Below, piece after piece: positions 26,379 through 37,306 of a stretch of 64,000 bases of DNA. The DNA is from Lactobacillaceae bacterium (GTDB lineage: Bacteria > Bacillota > Bacilli > Lactobacillales > Lactobacillaceae): contig CADFHB010000003.1 of NCBI GenBank assembly GCA_902834055.1, forward strand, positions 5,524-69,523, written 5' to 3'. The notes under the pieces were generated by a model that worked only from the letters and a program-made list of their open reading frames with translations, was not told the DNA's origin and made no database searches. How positions within the stretch are numbered: position 1 is the stretch's first letter; each line of letters begins with the position of its first letter. The translations under genes were made by a program, and so were the position numbers.

Positions 26379-28316
26379 CTAATTTATCTGGTCAAATTCT
26401 TCTAGTTTTTCCGCAGCCGCGGTCCAGGCTAGTTCGACCTCATCCGACTGGTTCTTAAGATCGTCAAGTTGCTTTTGGAGGTCGGTTAGCTTACCAATAT
26501 CAGTGGCTACTTCGGGCTGGCTCATCTGCTCTTGGATTGCGGCCTGTGAACTTTCAAGGTCACCCATTTGCTTTTCCAACCGGTCAACTTCTCGCTGGAG
26601 CTTACGCCGGGCCCGTTGTTGGTCCTTGCTTTGCTGGTAAGATTGCTTTCCCTTAGAAGCCGGTTCCTTAGGTGCACTTGTGCTACCGGTGCTCGGTGCT
26701 GGCCCCGCGCTGGCGGTAGCGGTGAGGTAGTCATCATAATTTCCTTCGTAGTGCTTAATTCCATCAGCACGCATATCTAAGATATCGGTGGCCACCTGGT
26801 TGATGAAGTACCGGTCGTGTGAAACAAAGAGGACGGTTCCCGTAAACTCGTTGATGGCACTTTCGAGCACTTCCCGACTGTCAATGTCCAGGTGGTTGGT
26901 TGGTTCATCGAGGATTAAGAAGTTAATCGGTTCAAACGACAGCTTAGTTAATTCCAGCCGGGCCTTTTCACCCCCGGAAAGTTCATGGACAACCTTGTAG
27001 ACGTCATCGCCAACAAAGAGGAAGCTGCCGAGGAGGGAGCGAATGTCCTTTTCGGCTACCTCGGGGTGGTCATCCCAGACCTCATCCAAAACGGTCTTAT
27101 CAGGGTGTAGTTGCTGTTGCTCCTGGTCATAGTAACCAATTTCAAGGTTGGCACCAAGCTTGATGGTGCCACTAATCGCGGGAATCTTATGGAGGAGGGT
27201 CTTAAGCAGAGTGGACTTGCCAATCCCGTTTGGGCCAATGATACCGAGACGGTGGGGCTTGCGGACGGCAAACGAAAGGGGCCCCGCAAGGACTTGGTCA
27301 TCGTAGCCAATCTTTAGTTGGTCAACGTCCAGGACTTCGTTACCACTGTCTTTATCACTGTGAAAATGGAAGTGGATCGACTGGTCATCGGTCGTTGGCC
27401 GTTCTAAGCGGTCCATCTTAGCCAGCTGCTTGCGACGGGCCTGGGCCTGCTTGGTGGTTGATGCCCGGACGATGTTACGGTTTACGAAGTCTTCGAGTTT
27501 AGCAATCTTCTTTTGCTGCTGGTCATAATGTTTCCACTCGGCCTTAAGCCGTTCTTGCTTATGCTGGACAAACTGGGTGTAGTTACCGGTGTAATGGTGG
27601 AGGGTCCGGTTATCGAGGTCATAGACATCTTTAACGACGTGGTCGAGGAAGTACCGGTCGTGAGAGACGACTAAGAGAGCGCCACTGTAACCTTTTAAAT
27701 AATCCTCTAGCCAAGCCAGGACCCCCATGTCCAAGTGGTTGGTCGGTTCGTCAAGGATTAGCAGGTTCGGCGCCTGGAGTAAGATCTTGGCCAGGGCGAG
27801 TTTGGTCTTTTGACCACCGGATAAGGCGTTGACCGGAGTATCATAATACTCTTCGCCAAAGCCAAAGCCGGTTAAGATTCCCCGCATCCGGGACTCGTAT
27901 TCAAAGCCACCTTCCTTTTTGAAGTTAGTTTGGAGGTGGTCGTATTGTTTTAAGACTTGCTGATAATGGTCGGTGCTGGAATCGAGCGTTGCCAATTGCT
28001 GTTCCAGTTCGTGGATGGTTGCCTCTTCTTGGTGGAGGGGGGCAAAGACCGTATCTAGTTCCGCCCAGATGGAGTTTTGACTATCAAGCCCTTGGTCCTG
28101 GGCTAGGTAACCAATCGTGAGGTTCTTTACCTTGCTGATCGTTCCCTCATCCGGTTCGGTAATCCCGGCGATCATTTTTAGAAGGGTCGTCTTACCAGCC
28201 CCGTTACGGCCAACCAGTGCGGTCCGGCCATGGTCTTGCACCTGTAAATTAATGTTATGGAATAATACGTCAGCACCAAAGCGGCGCTCAACGTCACTTG
28301 CTTGCAACAGAATCAT
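26379..28316 (-). CDS. ABC-F family ATPase (YdiF/Uup-like)
   Basis: A 645-residue soluble protein with two ABC ATPase domains and no membrane segments, the ABC-F layout. The first domain has GRNGAGKTT and LSGGQKTKLALAK; the second has GPNGIGKST and LSGGEKARLELTK. Both carry ILDEPTNHLD. A linker of about 80 residues sits between them, and the C-terminus is a long charged coiled coil after a Ser/Pro/Ala-rich hinge, as in Uup and YdiF. ABC-F proteins act on the ribosome E-site region. I choose ATG at 28316, seven bases after GAGG. It neighbours rex, as ydiF does in Bacillus. It has no special signature of antibiotic-resistance ABC-F proteins. Confidence 0.88.
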   Translation of the reverse strand: MILLQASDVERRFGADVLFHNINLQVQDHGRTALVGRNGAGKTTLLKMIAGITEPDEGTISKVKNLTIGYLAQDQGLDSQNSIWAELDTVFAPLHQEEATIHELEQQLATLDSSTDHYQQVLKQYDHLQTNFKKEGGFEYESRMRGILTGFGFGEEYYDTPVNALSGGQKTKLALAKILLQAPNLLILDEPTNHLDMGVLAWLEDYLKGYSGALLVVSHDRYFLDHVVKDVYDLDNRTLHHYTGNYTQFVQHKQERLKAEWKHYDQQQKKIAKLEDFVNRNIVRASTTKQAQARRKQLAKMDRLERPTTDDQSIHFHFHSDKDSGNEVLDVDQLKIGYDDQVLAGPLSFAVRKPHRLGIIGPNGIGKSTLLKTLLHKIPAISGTIKLGANLEIGYYDQEQQQLHPDKTVLDEVWDDHPEVAEKDIRSLLGSFLFVGDDVYKVVHELSGGEKARLELTKLSFEPINFLILDEPTNHLDIDSREVLESAINEFTGTVLFVSHDRYFINQVATDILDMRADGIKHYEGNYDDYLTATASAGPAPSTGSTSAPKEPASKGKQSYQQSKDQQRARRKLQREVDRLEKQMGDLESSQAAIQEQMSQPEVATDIGKLTDLQKQLDDLKNQSDEVELAWTAAAEKLEEFDQIN

Positions 28317-28394
28317 TTTGAAACCTCGCTCAATCAATATTCTTTAACTATTTTAGCAGATTTCATTAAGTTTTACTGAAATACGAAAATTATA

Positions 28395-28434
28395 TTGTAT
28401 ACCACTTCACAAAAGCAGGGAAAATTGCTAGAAT
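28395..28434 (+). promoter_or_regulatory. rex promoter with overlapping candidate Rex operator
   Basis: The promoter is TTCACA (28406-28411), a 17-bp spacer and TAGAAT (28429-28434). The 18-mer TTGTATACCACTTCACAA (28395-28412) has the TTGT-N10-ACAA frame with a perfect right half and overlaps the -35 box. This suggests autoregulation. A further half-site TTCACAA lies at about 28450. Confidence 0.5.
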
Positions 28435-28538
28435 AGTTAGGAACTAAATTTCACAAGGCCAGAATGCTGGCTGCACTTAGCGGTTACTTGCAGTCAAAAG
28501 CAACTAAATAATTGATTGAGAAAGGAATAGAAATTAAT

Positions 28539-29186
28539 ATGGCTACTAAGAAAATACCAAGAGCGACAGCACGTCGTCTCCCGATTTATTATCGGTACCT
28601 CACAATTTTACTAAATGCGAAGAAGGAACGGGTCTCTTCAACCGAGCTATCGGAAGCCGTCCAGGTTGACTCTGCAACGATTCGGCGCGACTTTTCCTAC
28701 TTTGGTGAGCTTGGCAAGCGGGGGTATGGCTATGATGTTGCCAGCCTACTCAAGTTCTTCAAGGGAATCCTCCACCAGGATTCACTAGTGAGCGTTGCCT
28801 TAGTCGGGGTTGGGAGTCTGGGGAGCGCCCTGTTGAACTTCAACTTTCACCAGGATACGAACTTACGGATCAGTGCCGCCTTTGACACGAAGCCCGAGTT
28901 AGCCAACAAGATTAAAAGTGGGATTCCGGTTTACCCGGCTAGTGACATTAAGAAGCAACTTAAGGAACAACAGATTGATATTGTCATCTTAACCGTTCCG
29001 GGCGAACATGCCCAAGAAGTGGCGGACCAGTTGGTTGAAGCCGGGGTCCGGGGGATCTTGAACTTCTCACCGGTTCGCCTGTCAGTGCCGAAGGGTGTTC
29101 AGGTGCAAAATATTGACCTGACGAATGAACTGCAGACGTTAATTTACTTTATTAAAAACTATGGACCGGATGGTAGTAAAAAATAG
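28539..29186 (+). CDS. rex: Redox-sensing transcriptional repressor Rex
   Basis: Rex (215 residues) is a dimeric repressor that leaves DNA when the NADH/NAD+ ratio rises. The winged helix spans about residues 1-80 ([35 protein letters not shown]). The Rossmann domain begins [15 protein letters not shown], and [10 protein letters not shown] lies near the C-terminus. I use the ATG at 28539; a TTG nine codons upstream is possible but would make it longer than the family. Likely targets include adhE, which has a matching site. Confidence 0.95.
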   Translation: MATKKIPRATARRLPIYYRYLTILLNAKKERVSSTELSEAVQVDSATIRRDFSYFGELGKRGYGYDVASLLKFFKGILHQDSLVSVALVGVGSLGSALLNFNFHQDTNLRISAAFDTKPELANKIKSGIPVYPASDIKKQLKEQQIDIVILTVPGEHAQEVADQLVEAGVRGILNFSPVRLSVPKGVQVQNIDLTNELQTLIYFIKNYGPDGSKK

Positions 29187-29194
29187 TAAATAAG

Positions 29195-29230
29195 GAGTTG
29201 GATGTTATGTAGCAGTGCCAACTCTTTTTT
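29195..29230 (+). terminator. Terminator after rex
   Basis: GAGTTGG and CCAACTC form a stem followed by TTTTTT. Confidence 0.8.
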
Positions 29231-29339
29231 ATATTGTAGTCGTAGGAAATTAGGCCGGCGGAAGGGCCCTTAATTGGCTACCACCGGGGCGGTTTCCCCG
29301 CATCTTGAACGAAAAGTCAAAATTAGTCAAACTTTATCA

Positions 29340-29405
29340 TTGCTTTTTAGGAGAAAAATGGTATAGTAGTAAATGTGGTTAGCACTTAAGACGTAAGAGT
29401 GCTAA
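29340..29405 (+). promoter_or_regulatory. groESL promoter and CIRCE element (HrcA operator)
   Basis: The promoter is TTGCTT (29340-29345), a 16-bp spacer and TATAGT (29362-29367). CIRCE lies just downstream: TTAGCACTT (29379-29387), nine bases, then GAGTGCTAA (29397-29405), one base off the consensus inverted repeat. HrcA repression of groESL through this site is standard in Firmicutes. Confidence 0.93.
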
Positions 29406-29442
29406 AACTTAAAATAATAATTAACAAGATGGAGGGATTAAC

Positions 29443-29727
29443 GTGTTAAAACCATTAGGAGACCGCGTTGTTCTTAAAGCTGAAACTGAAGAAGAAAAGA
29501 CAGTTGGCGGAATTGTCCTTGCTTCGAACGTAAAGGAAAAGCCAACTACTGGTAAGGTTATTGCTGTTGGTGAGGGTCGGACCCTTGATAACGGCGAAAA
29601 GCTTGCTCCAGCTGTTAAAGAAGGCGACCGGGTACTCTTTGATAAGTACGCCGGCAATGAAGTTGAATACAACGGTGAAAAGTACTTAGTAGTTCACGAA
29701 AAGGACTTAGTAGCGGTAATCGACTAA
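29443..29727 (+). CDS. groES: Co-chaperonin GroES
   Basis: GroES (94 residues) caps the GroEL folding chamber. It begins [12 protein letters not shown], has the mobile loop around residues 16-32 ([13 protein letters not shown]), and ends [13 protein letters not shown]. The start is GTG with GGAGG nearby. Codon use is biased as in other highly expressed genes of the window. Regulated by CIRCE; groEL follows after 55 bases. Confidence 0.97.
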   Translation: MLKPLGDRVVLKAETEEEKTVGGIVLASNVKEKPTTGKVIAVGEGRTLDNGEKLAPAVKEGDRVLFDKYAGNEVEYNGEKYLVVHEKDLVAVID

Positions 29728-29782
29728 TTATTAAATACGTAAATAAAATCAGAATTAAGTAAATATTTTGAGGTGACAATAA

Positions 29783-31414
<1,632 letters not shown>

Positions 31415-31435
31415 TTTAACATTACTAAAATAATT

Positions 31436-31490
31436 GGCTGAAGCTCAGCTCGTCGATGATTTAACGATGATTGGGGCTTCGGCCTTTTTA
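31436..31490 (+). terminator. Terminator of groESL
   Basis: GGCTGAAGC pairs with GCTTCGGCC (one G-U) followed by TTTTTA. Confidence 0.8.
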
Positions 31491-31615
31491 TTTTTTGCCG
31501 GTAATTTGGATTTCCTTCGCCATGATAATTGAAAAGTAGGATAATTAGTTGTAACATTGTCCAGTCATAGGATTAAAATAGACTAAACAAAATATCGGTA
31601 AATAGGAGGATAGTT

Positions 31616-33454
31616 ATGTGGCGTTATCTTAAACGTGTGCTGATTGGGAAACCACTAAAGACCCTTGATGAGGGCCAGTCCCATCTGACTAAGTTTAAAG
31701 CGTTGGCGATGCTTTCTTCAGACGCAATTTCGTCCGTCGCCTACGGTCCTGAGCAGATTACGACGGTGTTGGTGACCCTTTCAGCAGCGGCACTGTGGTA
31801 TTCGATTCCCATCGCGGCCATTGTGCTGGTACTGTTACTGGCAATTACCTTGTCATACCAGCAAATCATTCGGGCCTACCCGAGTGGTGGGGGGGCCTAC
31901 GTGGTTGCTACCCAGAATTGGGGGAGTAATGGGGGCCTCTTTGCCGGGGGTTCCTTACTGGTTGATTACATGTTGACCGTTGCCGTTTCGACAACTTCGG
32001 GTGTTGAGGCGATTACATCGGCCGTGCCCGCTTTGTACCGCTTCTCGATCCCGATTGCAATTATTATCGTGCTACTGATTATGTTCATGAACCTTCGGGG
32101 GATGAGCGAGAGTGCTAACTTCTTAACGGTTCCGGTGTACTTCTTCGTGGTAATGATCTTTGCCATGATTATTTGGGGGATATACGACATTACAACTGGT
32201 AATATTCACTACCAGGCCCCAGCCGACTATGGGACACCCGTCGCTGGAATGTCGGTCGTACTGTTTATCCGGGCATTCTCAGCCGGTTCTTCCTCACTAA
32301 CGGGGGTGGAAGCCGTCAGTAACGCGGTACCAAACTTTAACAAGCCGAAGGAAAAGAACGCGGCCACGACACTAGCAATTATGAGTGCAATCCTGGCCTT
32401 CTTCTTTATTGCTATTATCTTCTTTAGTTTCTTTATTGGGGTGGTTCCAAATGGCCGGACGACGGTCTTGTCACAGATTGCCCTGAAGATTTTCGGTGGT
32501 CACGGCTTAGGCTTTTACCTACTACAGCTGTCGACCGCAATGATTTTGGCAGTGGCGGCTAATACTGGTTTCTCAGCCTTCCCGATCCTGGCCTTTAACA
32601 TGGCAAAGGACAAGTATATGCCGCACGCCTTTATGGACCGTGGGGACCGACTGGGTTATTCCAACGGGATTATTTCTTTGGCGATTGGGGCCATCATCTT
32701 GATCCTAATTTTCCATGGTCAAACGAATAACCTGATCCCCCTGTATGCCGTCGGGGTCTTTGTACCATTTACCCTGTCCCAGTCCGGAATGATTATTCAC
32801 TGGTTCCGGGAACGCGAAGGTTGGTGGGTCGGTAAGGCTTTTATCAACCTGGTGGGGGCCGCTATTTCATTGTCATTAGTGGTCTTCTTATTCTGGCAAC
32901 ACTTTGGCAATGTTTGGCCATACCTGATCATCATGCCGTTGCTGTTGTACATGTTCCATAAGATCCATACCCACTACACAAAGGTTGCGGCCCAACTCCG
33001 GGTGGCGGAGAAAACGAAGGTGCAGCTCCATGATTACGACGGTGCTACGGTGATTGTCTTGGTTGGTAACGTGACCCGGGTTACCCGGGGAGCAATTAAC
33101 TATGCCCGGTCAATTGGGGACTACGTAATCGCGATGCATGTTTCCTTTGACGAAAACCCTGGCAAGGAGCATAAGACGGCCAATGAGTTCAAGGCCGAAT
33201 ATCCGGACGTGCGGTTTGTTGATATTCACTCCTCGTACCGGTCAATTGCTAAGCCGACACTCCGCTTTGTTGACGTGATTGCTAAACGAGCGGAGGCACG
33301 CAATTACTCCACAACGGTGCTGGTACCGCAATTTATCCCGAAGCACCCGTGGCAACTTGCCCTGCATAACCAGACGAGTGTACGCTTACGGGCGGTTCTT
33401 AACTCGCGCGAAAACATCATTGTGGCCAGCTATAACTACCACCTACACGAATAA
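31616..33454 (+). CDS. KimA-like potassium importer (APC superfamily)
   Basis: A 612-residue membrane protein with about 12 transmembrane helices (residues 30-450) and a cytosolic USP-like C-terminal domain (about 470-612). The opening WRYLKRVLIGKPLK and the segments LSSDAISSVAYGPEQ and YPSGGGAYVVA closely resemble Bacillus KimA (YdaO), a proton-coupled K+ importer inhibited by c-di-AMP. Other APC members move amino acids, so transport of an amino acid is the alternative. I see no c-di-AMP riboswitch in the roughly 120-base leader. It is followed by a small membrane protein gene in the same direction. Confidence 0.75.
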   Translation: MWRYLKRVLIGKPLKTLDEGQSHLTKFKALAMLSSDAISSVAYGPEQITTVLVTLSAAALWYSIPIAAIVLVLLLAITLSYQQIIRAYPSGGGAYVVATQNWGSNGGLFAGGSLLVDYMLTVAVSTTSGVEAITSAVPALYRFSIPIAIIIVLLIMFMNLRGMSESANFLTVPVYFFVVMIFAMIIWGIYDITTGNIHYQAPADYGTPVAGMSVVLFIRAFSAGSSSLTGVEAVSNAVPNFNKPKEKNAATTLAIMSAILAFFFIAIIFFSFFIGVVPNGRTTVLSQIALKIFGGHGLGFYLLQLSTAMILAVAANTGFSAFPILAFNMAKDKYMPHAFMDRGDRLGYSNGIISLAIGAIILILIFHGQTNNLIPLYAVGVFVPFTLSQSGMIIHWFREREGWWVGKAFINLVGAAISLSLVVFLFWQHFGNVWPYLIIMPLLLYMFHKIHTHYTKVAAQLRVAEKTKVQLHDYDGATVIVLVGNVTRVTRGAINYARSIGDYVIAMHVSFDENPGKEHKTANEFKAEYPDVRFVDIHSSYRSIAKPTLRFVDVIAKRAEARNYSTTVLVPQFIPKHPWQLALHNQTSVRLRAVLNSRENIIVASYNYHLHE

Positions 33455-33465
33455 CGGGGACGCAA

Positions 33466-33726
33466 ATGAAAAATAAACAGTTGTTATTTGGTTTGGCGTT
33501 TGCCTTGGGCCTGTTCTTTGTGGCTGGCTATTCGATTGATAGCCGGGGGTTTCACTCGGGAATCTTTGGACTCATCGGTTGCGTCTTGCTGGTTAGTGCT
33601 TACTTGGGCCTCTTTTGGCCCCAGATTAAAAGTGGGGACCGCCATGCCCGGCACCTCGCCGCGGGACTTGCGGTGCTGGTTGCACTGGTCGTGATACTTG
33701 ATATTGTTGAAGCCATTTTGTCATAG
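33466..33726 (+). CDS. Small membrane protein of unknown function
   Basis: An 86-residue protein with three likely membrane segments (about 5-22, 31-52, 63-84) joined by short polar loops, one of them GDRHARH. I do not recognise a family. It starts 11 bases after the KimA-like gene with a GGGG ribosome site, so it is probably co-transcribed. A role linked to that transporter is only a guess from position. Confidence 0.6.
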   Translation: MKNKQLLFGLAFALGLFFVAGYSIDSRGFHSGIFGLIGCVLLVSAYLGLFWPQIKSGDRHARHLAAGLAVLVALVVILDIVEAILS

Positions 33727-33905
33727 AAGGGGGAGTGAGACAGCACTAGCTTGCTAGTTAAGCCTGTCGGAACCCCCCGTCGACGCGCGTTTTAAGAAGC
33801 ACAAAGCAAAGAAGAGGGCTCTAGCATTCGGAAAATCCGGACGCTAGAGCCCTCTTTGTGTACTGCGCTGTAACATTTTCTTGTGGGGATGTCACAGTCC
33901 CGCTT
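33727..33905. repeat. Dispersed intergenic repeat, copy A, with terminator hairpin
   Basis: This 180-base element between convergent genes shares blocks with the copy at 53747-53940: GGGAGTGAGA, CTAGCTTGCTAGTT, AAGCCTGT, CCCCCGTCGACGCGC, AAGCACAAA and TTTGTGTACT. An outer stem pairs GGGGG..GACAG with CTGTC..CCCCC. Inside, AAGAGGGCTCTAGC and GCTAGAGCCCTCTT (33813-33856) form a strong bidirectional hairpin. No coding capacity is seen. Confidence 0.65.
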
Positions 33906-33909
33906 TTTC

Positions 33910-34548
33910 TTAAGGTTGGTAAGGCACTTCATGAAAGTGGCTGCCGGCCTTTTTGATTATTAGCTGGTCATTAAACCGGTTTTGCAAGTTGGTCATGATA
34001 TTCGTCGCATCCCCTTCGTTAACGAATACGTTGGTGGTGACGTTGACACCGTATTCTTCACCAGCCAGTGTTAGGTGCTGCTCTTTGAGGTAGTAAACGA
34101 GGGCGTCGTGTTGACGGTAGGAAACCGTGATTTGCAGCCTTAATTGCTTCACCCGTTGGACGATTCCCGCCTGGTGGACGGCCTTCGTGGTGACGTTGCT
34201 GTATGCCCGGATGAGGCCTCCGGCACCAAGCTTGATGCCACCAAAGTAACGCGTAACGACGGCCACCACGTTGTGGAGCTTGGCGAGTTGGAGGGACTCA
34301 AGGATAGGGATCCCAGCAGTTCCGCTGGGCTCACCGTTATCACTTTCCCGTTGTACCTGGTCGTGGTCCCCCACCAGGTAGGCAAAGCAGTTGTGGGTGG
34401 CCTTGCGGTTCGCGGTTTGGACCGTCTTAATGAATGCCTGCGCTTCCTCTTCAGTTTCTACCCGCTGCAGTGCGCAGATGAAGCGGGACTTCTTAATGAT
34501 TAGTTCAAACTTAGTTGCTTGGGCAATGGTAAGAAATGGTTGTTCCAT
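33910..34548 (-). CDS. yigZ: YigZ / IMPACT family protein
   Basis: A 212-residue protein with an N-terminal IMPACT domain (about 1-120) and a C-terminal ferredoxin-like domain (DUF1949, about 135-200). The signature SDNGEPSGTAGIPILE is at about residues 71-86, and VVTRYFGGIKLGAGGLIRAY follows. The cellular role of the bacterial family is not settled; translation control is suggested from IMPACT. It is transcribed away from the comF operon. Confidence 0.9.
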   Translation of the reverse strand: MEQPFLTIAQATKFELIIKKSRFICALQRVETEEEAQAFIKTVQTANRKATHNCFAYLVGDHDQVQRESDNGEPSGTAGIPILESLQLAKLHNVVAVVTRYFGGIKLGAGGLIRAYSNVTTKAVHQAGIVQRVKQLRLQITVSYRQHDALVYYLKEQHLTLAGEEYGVNVTTNVFVNEGDATNIMTNLQNRFNDQLIIKKAGSHFHEVPYQP

Positions 34549-34612
34549 GAAAAAACTTCTTTCCGTACGTTTAGTGATACTTACCGTCTTTATTAATTAG
34601 GGAGGTGTTGAC

Positions 34613-35944
34613 ATGACGTTAACTGAATATTATGGTCGGCTGGTATTAGTTAACCGTCACCAACCGGAGATTACCGGTGTGACCACGCTCAAGACAATTA
34701 CCCGTGAAGGTGCGGTGGTGCGGTGTGGTCGTTGTGGGCAGGTGACCCCTGTACACGAAGCGGCGTTACCGGGTGGTGAATTTTATTGTCCACAATGCAT
34801 TAATTTGGGTCGCGTATCAACACTATGCAAATTTTATCATGTTCCCGAGGCAAATCAATTTGAACTTAAGAAGCCGATATTAACCTGGAACGGCAAATTA
34901 TCGCCGCTGCAAGCCCGGGCGGCTAAGCAGGTTGCGGACCGGATGGTTGCCCACCAGTCCCAGTTATTATGGGCTGTGACTGGGGCGGGGAAGACTGAAA
35001 TGATGTTTCCCGGAATTGCCGCGGCATTGGCCCCGGGGGAGCGGTTAGCGGTGGCTTCACCACGGGTCGATGTCTGCCTCGAACTCTACCCCCGCTTGCG
35101 GGCAGCGTTTGCTAATACTGAAATGGCATTGCTACATGGGCGGGCGGAACGCCCCTACCACTATGCCCAATTGACGGTTTGCACCACCCACCAGCTGCTG
35201 CGTTTTTACCACGCCTTTGATAATCTAATTATCGATGAGGTTGATGCCTTTCCTTACGCTGCCAACCCACTGCTCTTTTACGCCAGCCGGCAGGCGGTAA
35301 AAAAGACGGGTGGCCGGCTCTTCTTGACGGCGACCCCTGATGCCACCCTGCAAGGTGCCGTTCGTCAACGTAAGCTAGCCGTAACCTACTTACCGCTTCG
35401 CTTCCATGGCCACCTTTTACCAACAATTCATTGCCACCTGGCCCGACGGTGGCGGGTGCAACTAAGGCACCAGCAAATGCCATCCCAGTTGGTGCAAGCA
35501 ATGCGGTCAGCATTAAGGAAACAACACCGTTTCTTGCTATTTGTCCCCCACGTTAAAGACCTGGCGCCGGCCGCGGCTGCCGTCCACCGCTACTTTGCGT
35601 CTCAGTCATTTGCAACTGTCCATGCTAGTGATCCGGCACGCTTGACGAAGGTTCAGGCAATGCGTGATGGGCAGTATCAGTTCTTAATTACCACGTCAAT
35701 CCTGGAGCGGGGGGTGACCTTTCCCGAAATTGACGTATTTGTGCTGGGTGCCGATGATGCTGTCTTTTCAACCGCGGCATTGGTACAAATTGCTGGTCGG
35801 GCTGGGCGATCCGCCAGTCGGCCAACCGGACGGGTTGAATTTTGGGTGGCTGACCATTGTCGACGGGTTAACCAAGCGGTTCGCCAGGTGGCCTACATGA
35901 ATAATAAGGGCCGGCGGTGTCAAGATGCAGTGCCTGCTTTGTAA
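34613..35944 (+). CDS. comFA: Competence helicase ComFA
   Basis: A 443-residue superfamily 2 ATPase that helps move single-stranded DNA inward during natural transformation. An N-terminal four-cysteine zinc site (Cys38, 41, 59, 62) is followed by Walker A GAGKT (124-128), DEVD (208-211), FLTATPDATL, and motif VI QIAGRAGRS. All motifs are intact. comFC overlaps its 3' end by 20 bases. ComFA works with ComFC and DprA in other Firmicutes. Whether this organism is competent cannot be judged from two genes. Confidence 0.93.
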   Translation: MTLTEYYGRLVLVNRHQPEITGVTTLKTITREGAVVRCGRCGQVTPVHEAALPGGEFYCPQCINLGRVSTLCKFYHVPEANQFELKKPILTWNGKLSPLQARAAKQVADRMVAHQSQLLWAVTGAGKTEMMFPGIAAALAPGERLAVASPRVDVCLELYPRLRAAFANTEMALLHGRAERPYHYAQLTVCTTHQLLRFYHAFDNLIIDEVDAFPYAANPLLFYASRQAVKKTGGRLFLTATPDATLQGAVRQRKLAVTYLPLRFHGHLLPTIHCHLARRWRVQLRHQQMPSQLVQAMRSALRKQHRFLLFVPHVKDLAPAAAAVHRYFASQSFATVHASDPARLTKVQAMRDGQYQFLITTSILERGVTFPEIDVFVLGADDAVFSTAALVQIAGRAGRSASRPTGRVEFWVADHCRRVNQAVRQVAYMNNKGRRCQDAVPAL

Positions 35945-36599
35945 CCGGCTTGTTACCAAGCGGCTGGCCATTCGTGATCTTTTATGGCCGGGAAAGATTG
36001 AGTGGCCGGTAGTGTGCGAAGAGTGTTGGTCACGGTTTACCGCCATTCATGGACCGGCCTGTCCGGTGTGCAGTGCACCCCAGTCGACGGCAACGATTTG
36101 CCGTGAGTGTCGTCGCTGGCGGTCGCTTTATCAGTGGCAGCTAAGGCACACGGCTCTTTACCGTTATAATGAAGCGATGAAGGACTTTATGCACCGCTAC
36201 AAGTTTAATGGTGACTACCGCTTGCGGGCAGTGTTTCAGCCGACCCTGGTAGCGGCCGTTAAGAAACTATCTGCTGACTTGGTAGTGCCAATCCCAGTAA
36301 CCGCAACGACGATGCAGACCCGGGGCTTTAACCAGGTTACGGGCCTACTAACAGGGGTGCCGTTGACGACGTGTTTGACCGCCCGGGTTAAAGACAAGAC
36401 GGCCCAGTCAAAGAAGAACCGTCATGAACGCTTGCAAGCACCCCAGCCTTTTGCCCTTGTTGACCCGGCCCAACTCGTGGGGAAGCGGGTCCTATTAGTT
36501 GATGATGTTTACACGACGGGCCGGACAATTTATCATGCCGCCAACCTGGTTTATGGCGCCGGTGCCACTACCGTTATTAGTGTTTCTTTGGCTCGTTAA
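35925..36599 (+). CDS. comFC: Competence protein ComFC (phosphoribosyltransferase-like)
   Basis: A 224-residue protein with N-terminal zinc-type cysteines (CLLC, CEEC, CPVC, CREC within residues 3-64) and a type I phosphoribosyltransferase domain. The PRPP loop is VLLVDDVYTTGRT near residue 190. It partners ComFA in DNA uptake. The start ATG lies inside comFA, implying coupled translation. Confidence 0.92.
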   Translation: MQCLLCNRLVTKRLAIRDLLWPGKIEWPVVCEECWSRFTAIHGPACPVCSAPQSTATICRECRRWRSLYQWQLRHTALYRYNEAMKDFMHRYKFNGDYRLRAVFQPTLVAAVKKLSADLVVPIPVTATTMQTRGFNQVTGLLTGVPLTTCLTARVKDKTAQSKKNRHERLQAPQPFALVDPAQLVGKRVLLVDDVYTTGRTIYHAANLVYGAGATTVISVSLAR

Positions 36600-36626
36600 A
36601 TTAATTTAAAGGATCTAGTAATAAAT

Positions 36627-36655
36627 TTGTGAATTAATCGTAAGTACACTATAAT
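36627..36655 (+). promoter_or_regulatory. Promoter of hpf
   Basis: TTGTGA (36627-36632), a 17-bp spacer and a perfect TATAAT (36650-36655). The leader contains the palindrome CAAGCAATTGCTTG at about 36698-36711. Confidence 0.7.
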
Positions 36656-36731
36656 ACAAGTAGGATATGAGAAGAGTGGTCCTTCTGATATCAGATCAAG
36701 CAATTGCTTGGACTGAAAGGAGAGAAGTACA

Positions 36732-37271
36732 ATGTTAAAGTTCAATATTCGTGGTGAAAACGTTGAAGTAACAGATGCAATCCGGGATTATGTGGTTAAG
36801 CGGATTAGCAAGCTGCAAAAGTTCTTTGAGGATAGTGTCGAAGCAACTGCCCACGTGAACTTAAAGGTTTACTCTAACCGGACTTACAAGGTTGAAGTTA
36901 CAATTCCGCTCCCATACCTGACGTTACGGGCCGAAGAAACTTCAAATGACATGTACGGTAGTGTCGATTTAGTAACGGACAAGCTGGAACGGCAAATCCG
37001 TAAGTACAAGACCAAGGTTAACCGGAAGTCACGTGAGAAGGGCTTCAAGAACCTTGAATTCGTCCCATCGGATGAAGAATCAAATGATGATGAATTGAAG
37101 ATTGTACGGACTAAGCAAGTTTCACTGAAGCCAATGGATCCTGAAGAAGCGGTCCTTCAAATGGATATGCTTGGCCATGACTTCTTCGTCTTCCAAGACG
37201 CTGAAACCAATGGTACCAGCATTGTTTACCGCCGTCGTGACGGCCGTTACGGTTTAATTGAAGCTGAATAA
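36732..37271 (+). CDS. hpf: Long-form ribosome hibernation promoting factor
   Basis: At 179 residues this is the long HPF, which both silences ribosomes and dimerises them to 100S. The N-terminal domain (about 1-100; begins MLKFNIRGENVEVTDAIRDYV) binds the 30S decoding region. The C-terminal domain (about 122-179; FFVFQDAETNGTSIVYRRRDG) dimerises. It has its own promoter and terminator between comFC and secA. Confidence 0.95.
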   Translation: MLKFNIRGENVEVTDAIRDYVVKRISKLQKFFEDSVEATAHVNLKVYSNRTYKVEVTIPLPYLTLRAEETSNDMYGSVDLVTDKLERQIRKYKTKVNRKSREKGFKNLEFVPSDEESNDDELKIVRTKQVSLKPMDPEEAVLQMDMLGHDFFVFQDAETNGTSIVYRRRDGRYGLIEAE

Positions 37272-37277
37272 ACAGTA

Positions 37278-37306
37278 AAAGGGGTTGGCAACCAACCTCT
37301 TTTTTA
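37278..37306 (+). terminator. Terminator of hpf
   Basis: AAGGGGTTGG and CCAACCTCTT form a tight hairpin with a CAA loop, followed by TTTT. Confidence 0.85.

Noticed and set aside
31495..31615. c-di-AMP or K+ riboswitch before the KimA-like gene
   Set aside because: The leader is short and lacks the conserved ydaO-type blocks; only the groEL terminator and a weak promoter are seen.
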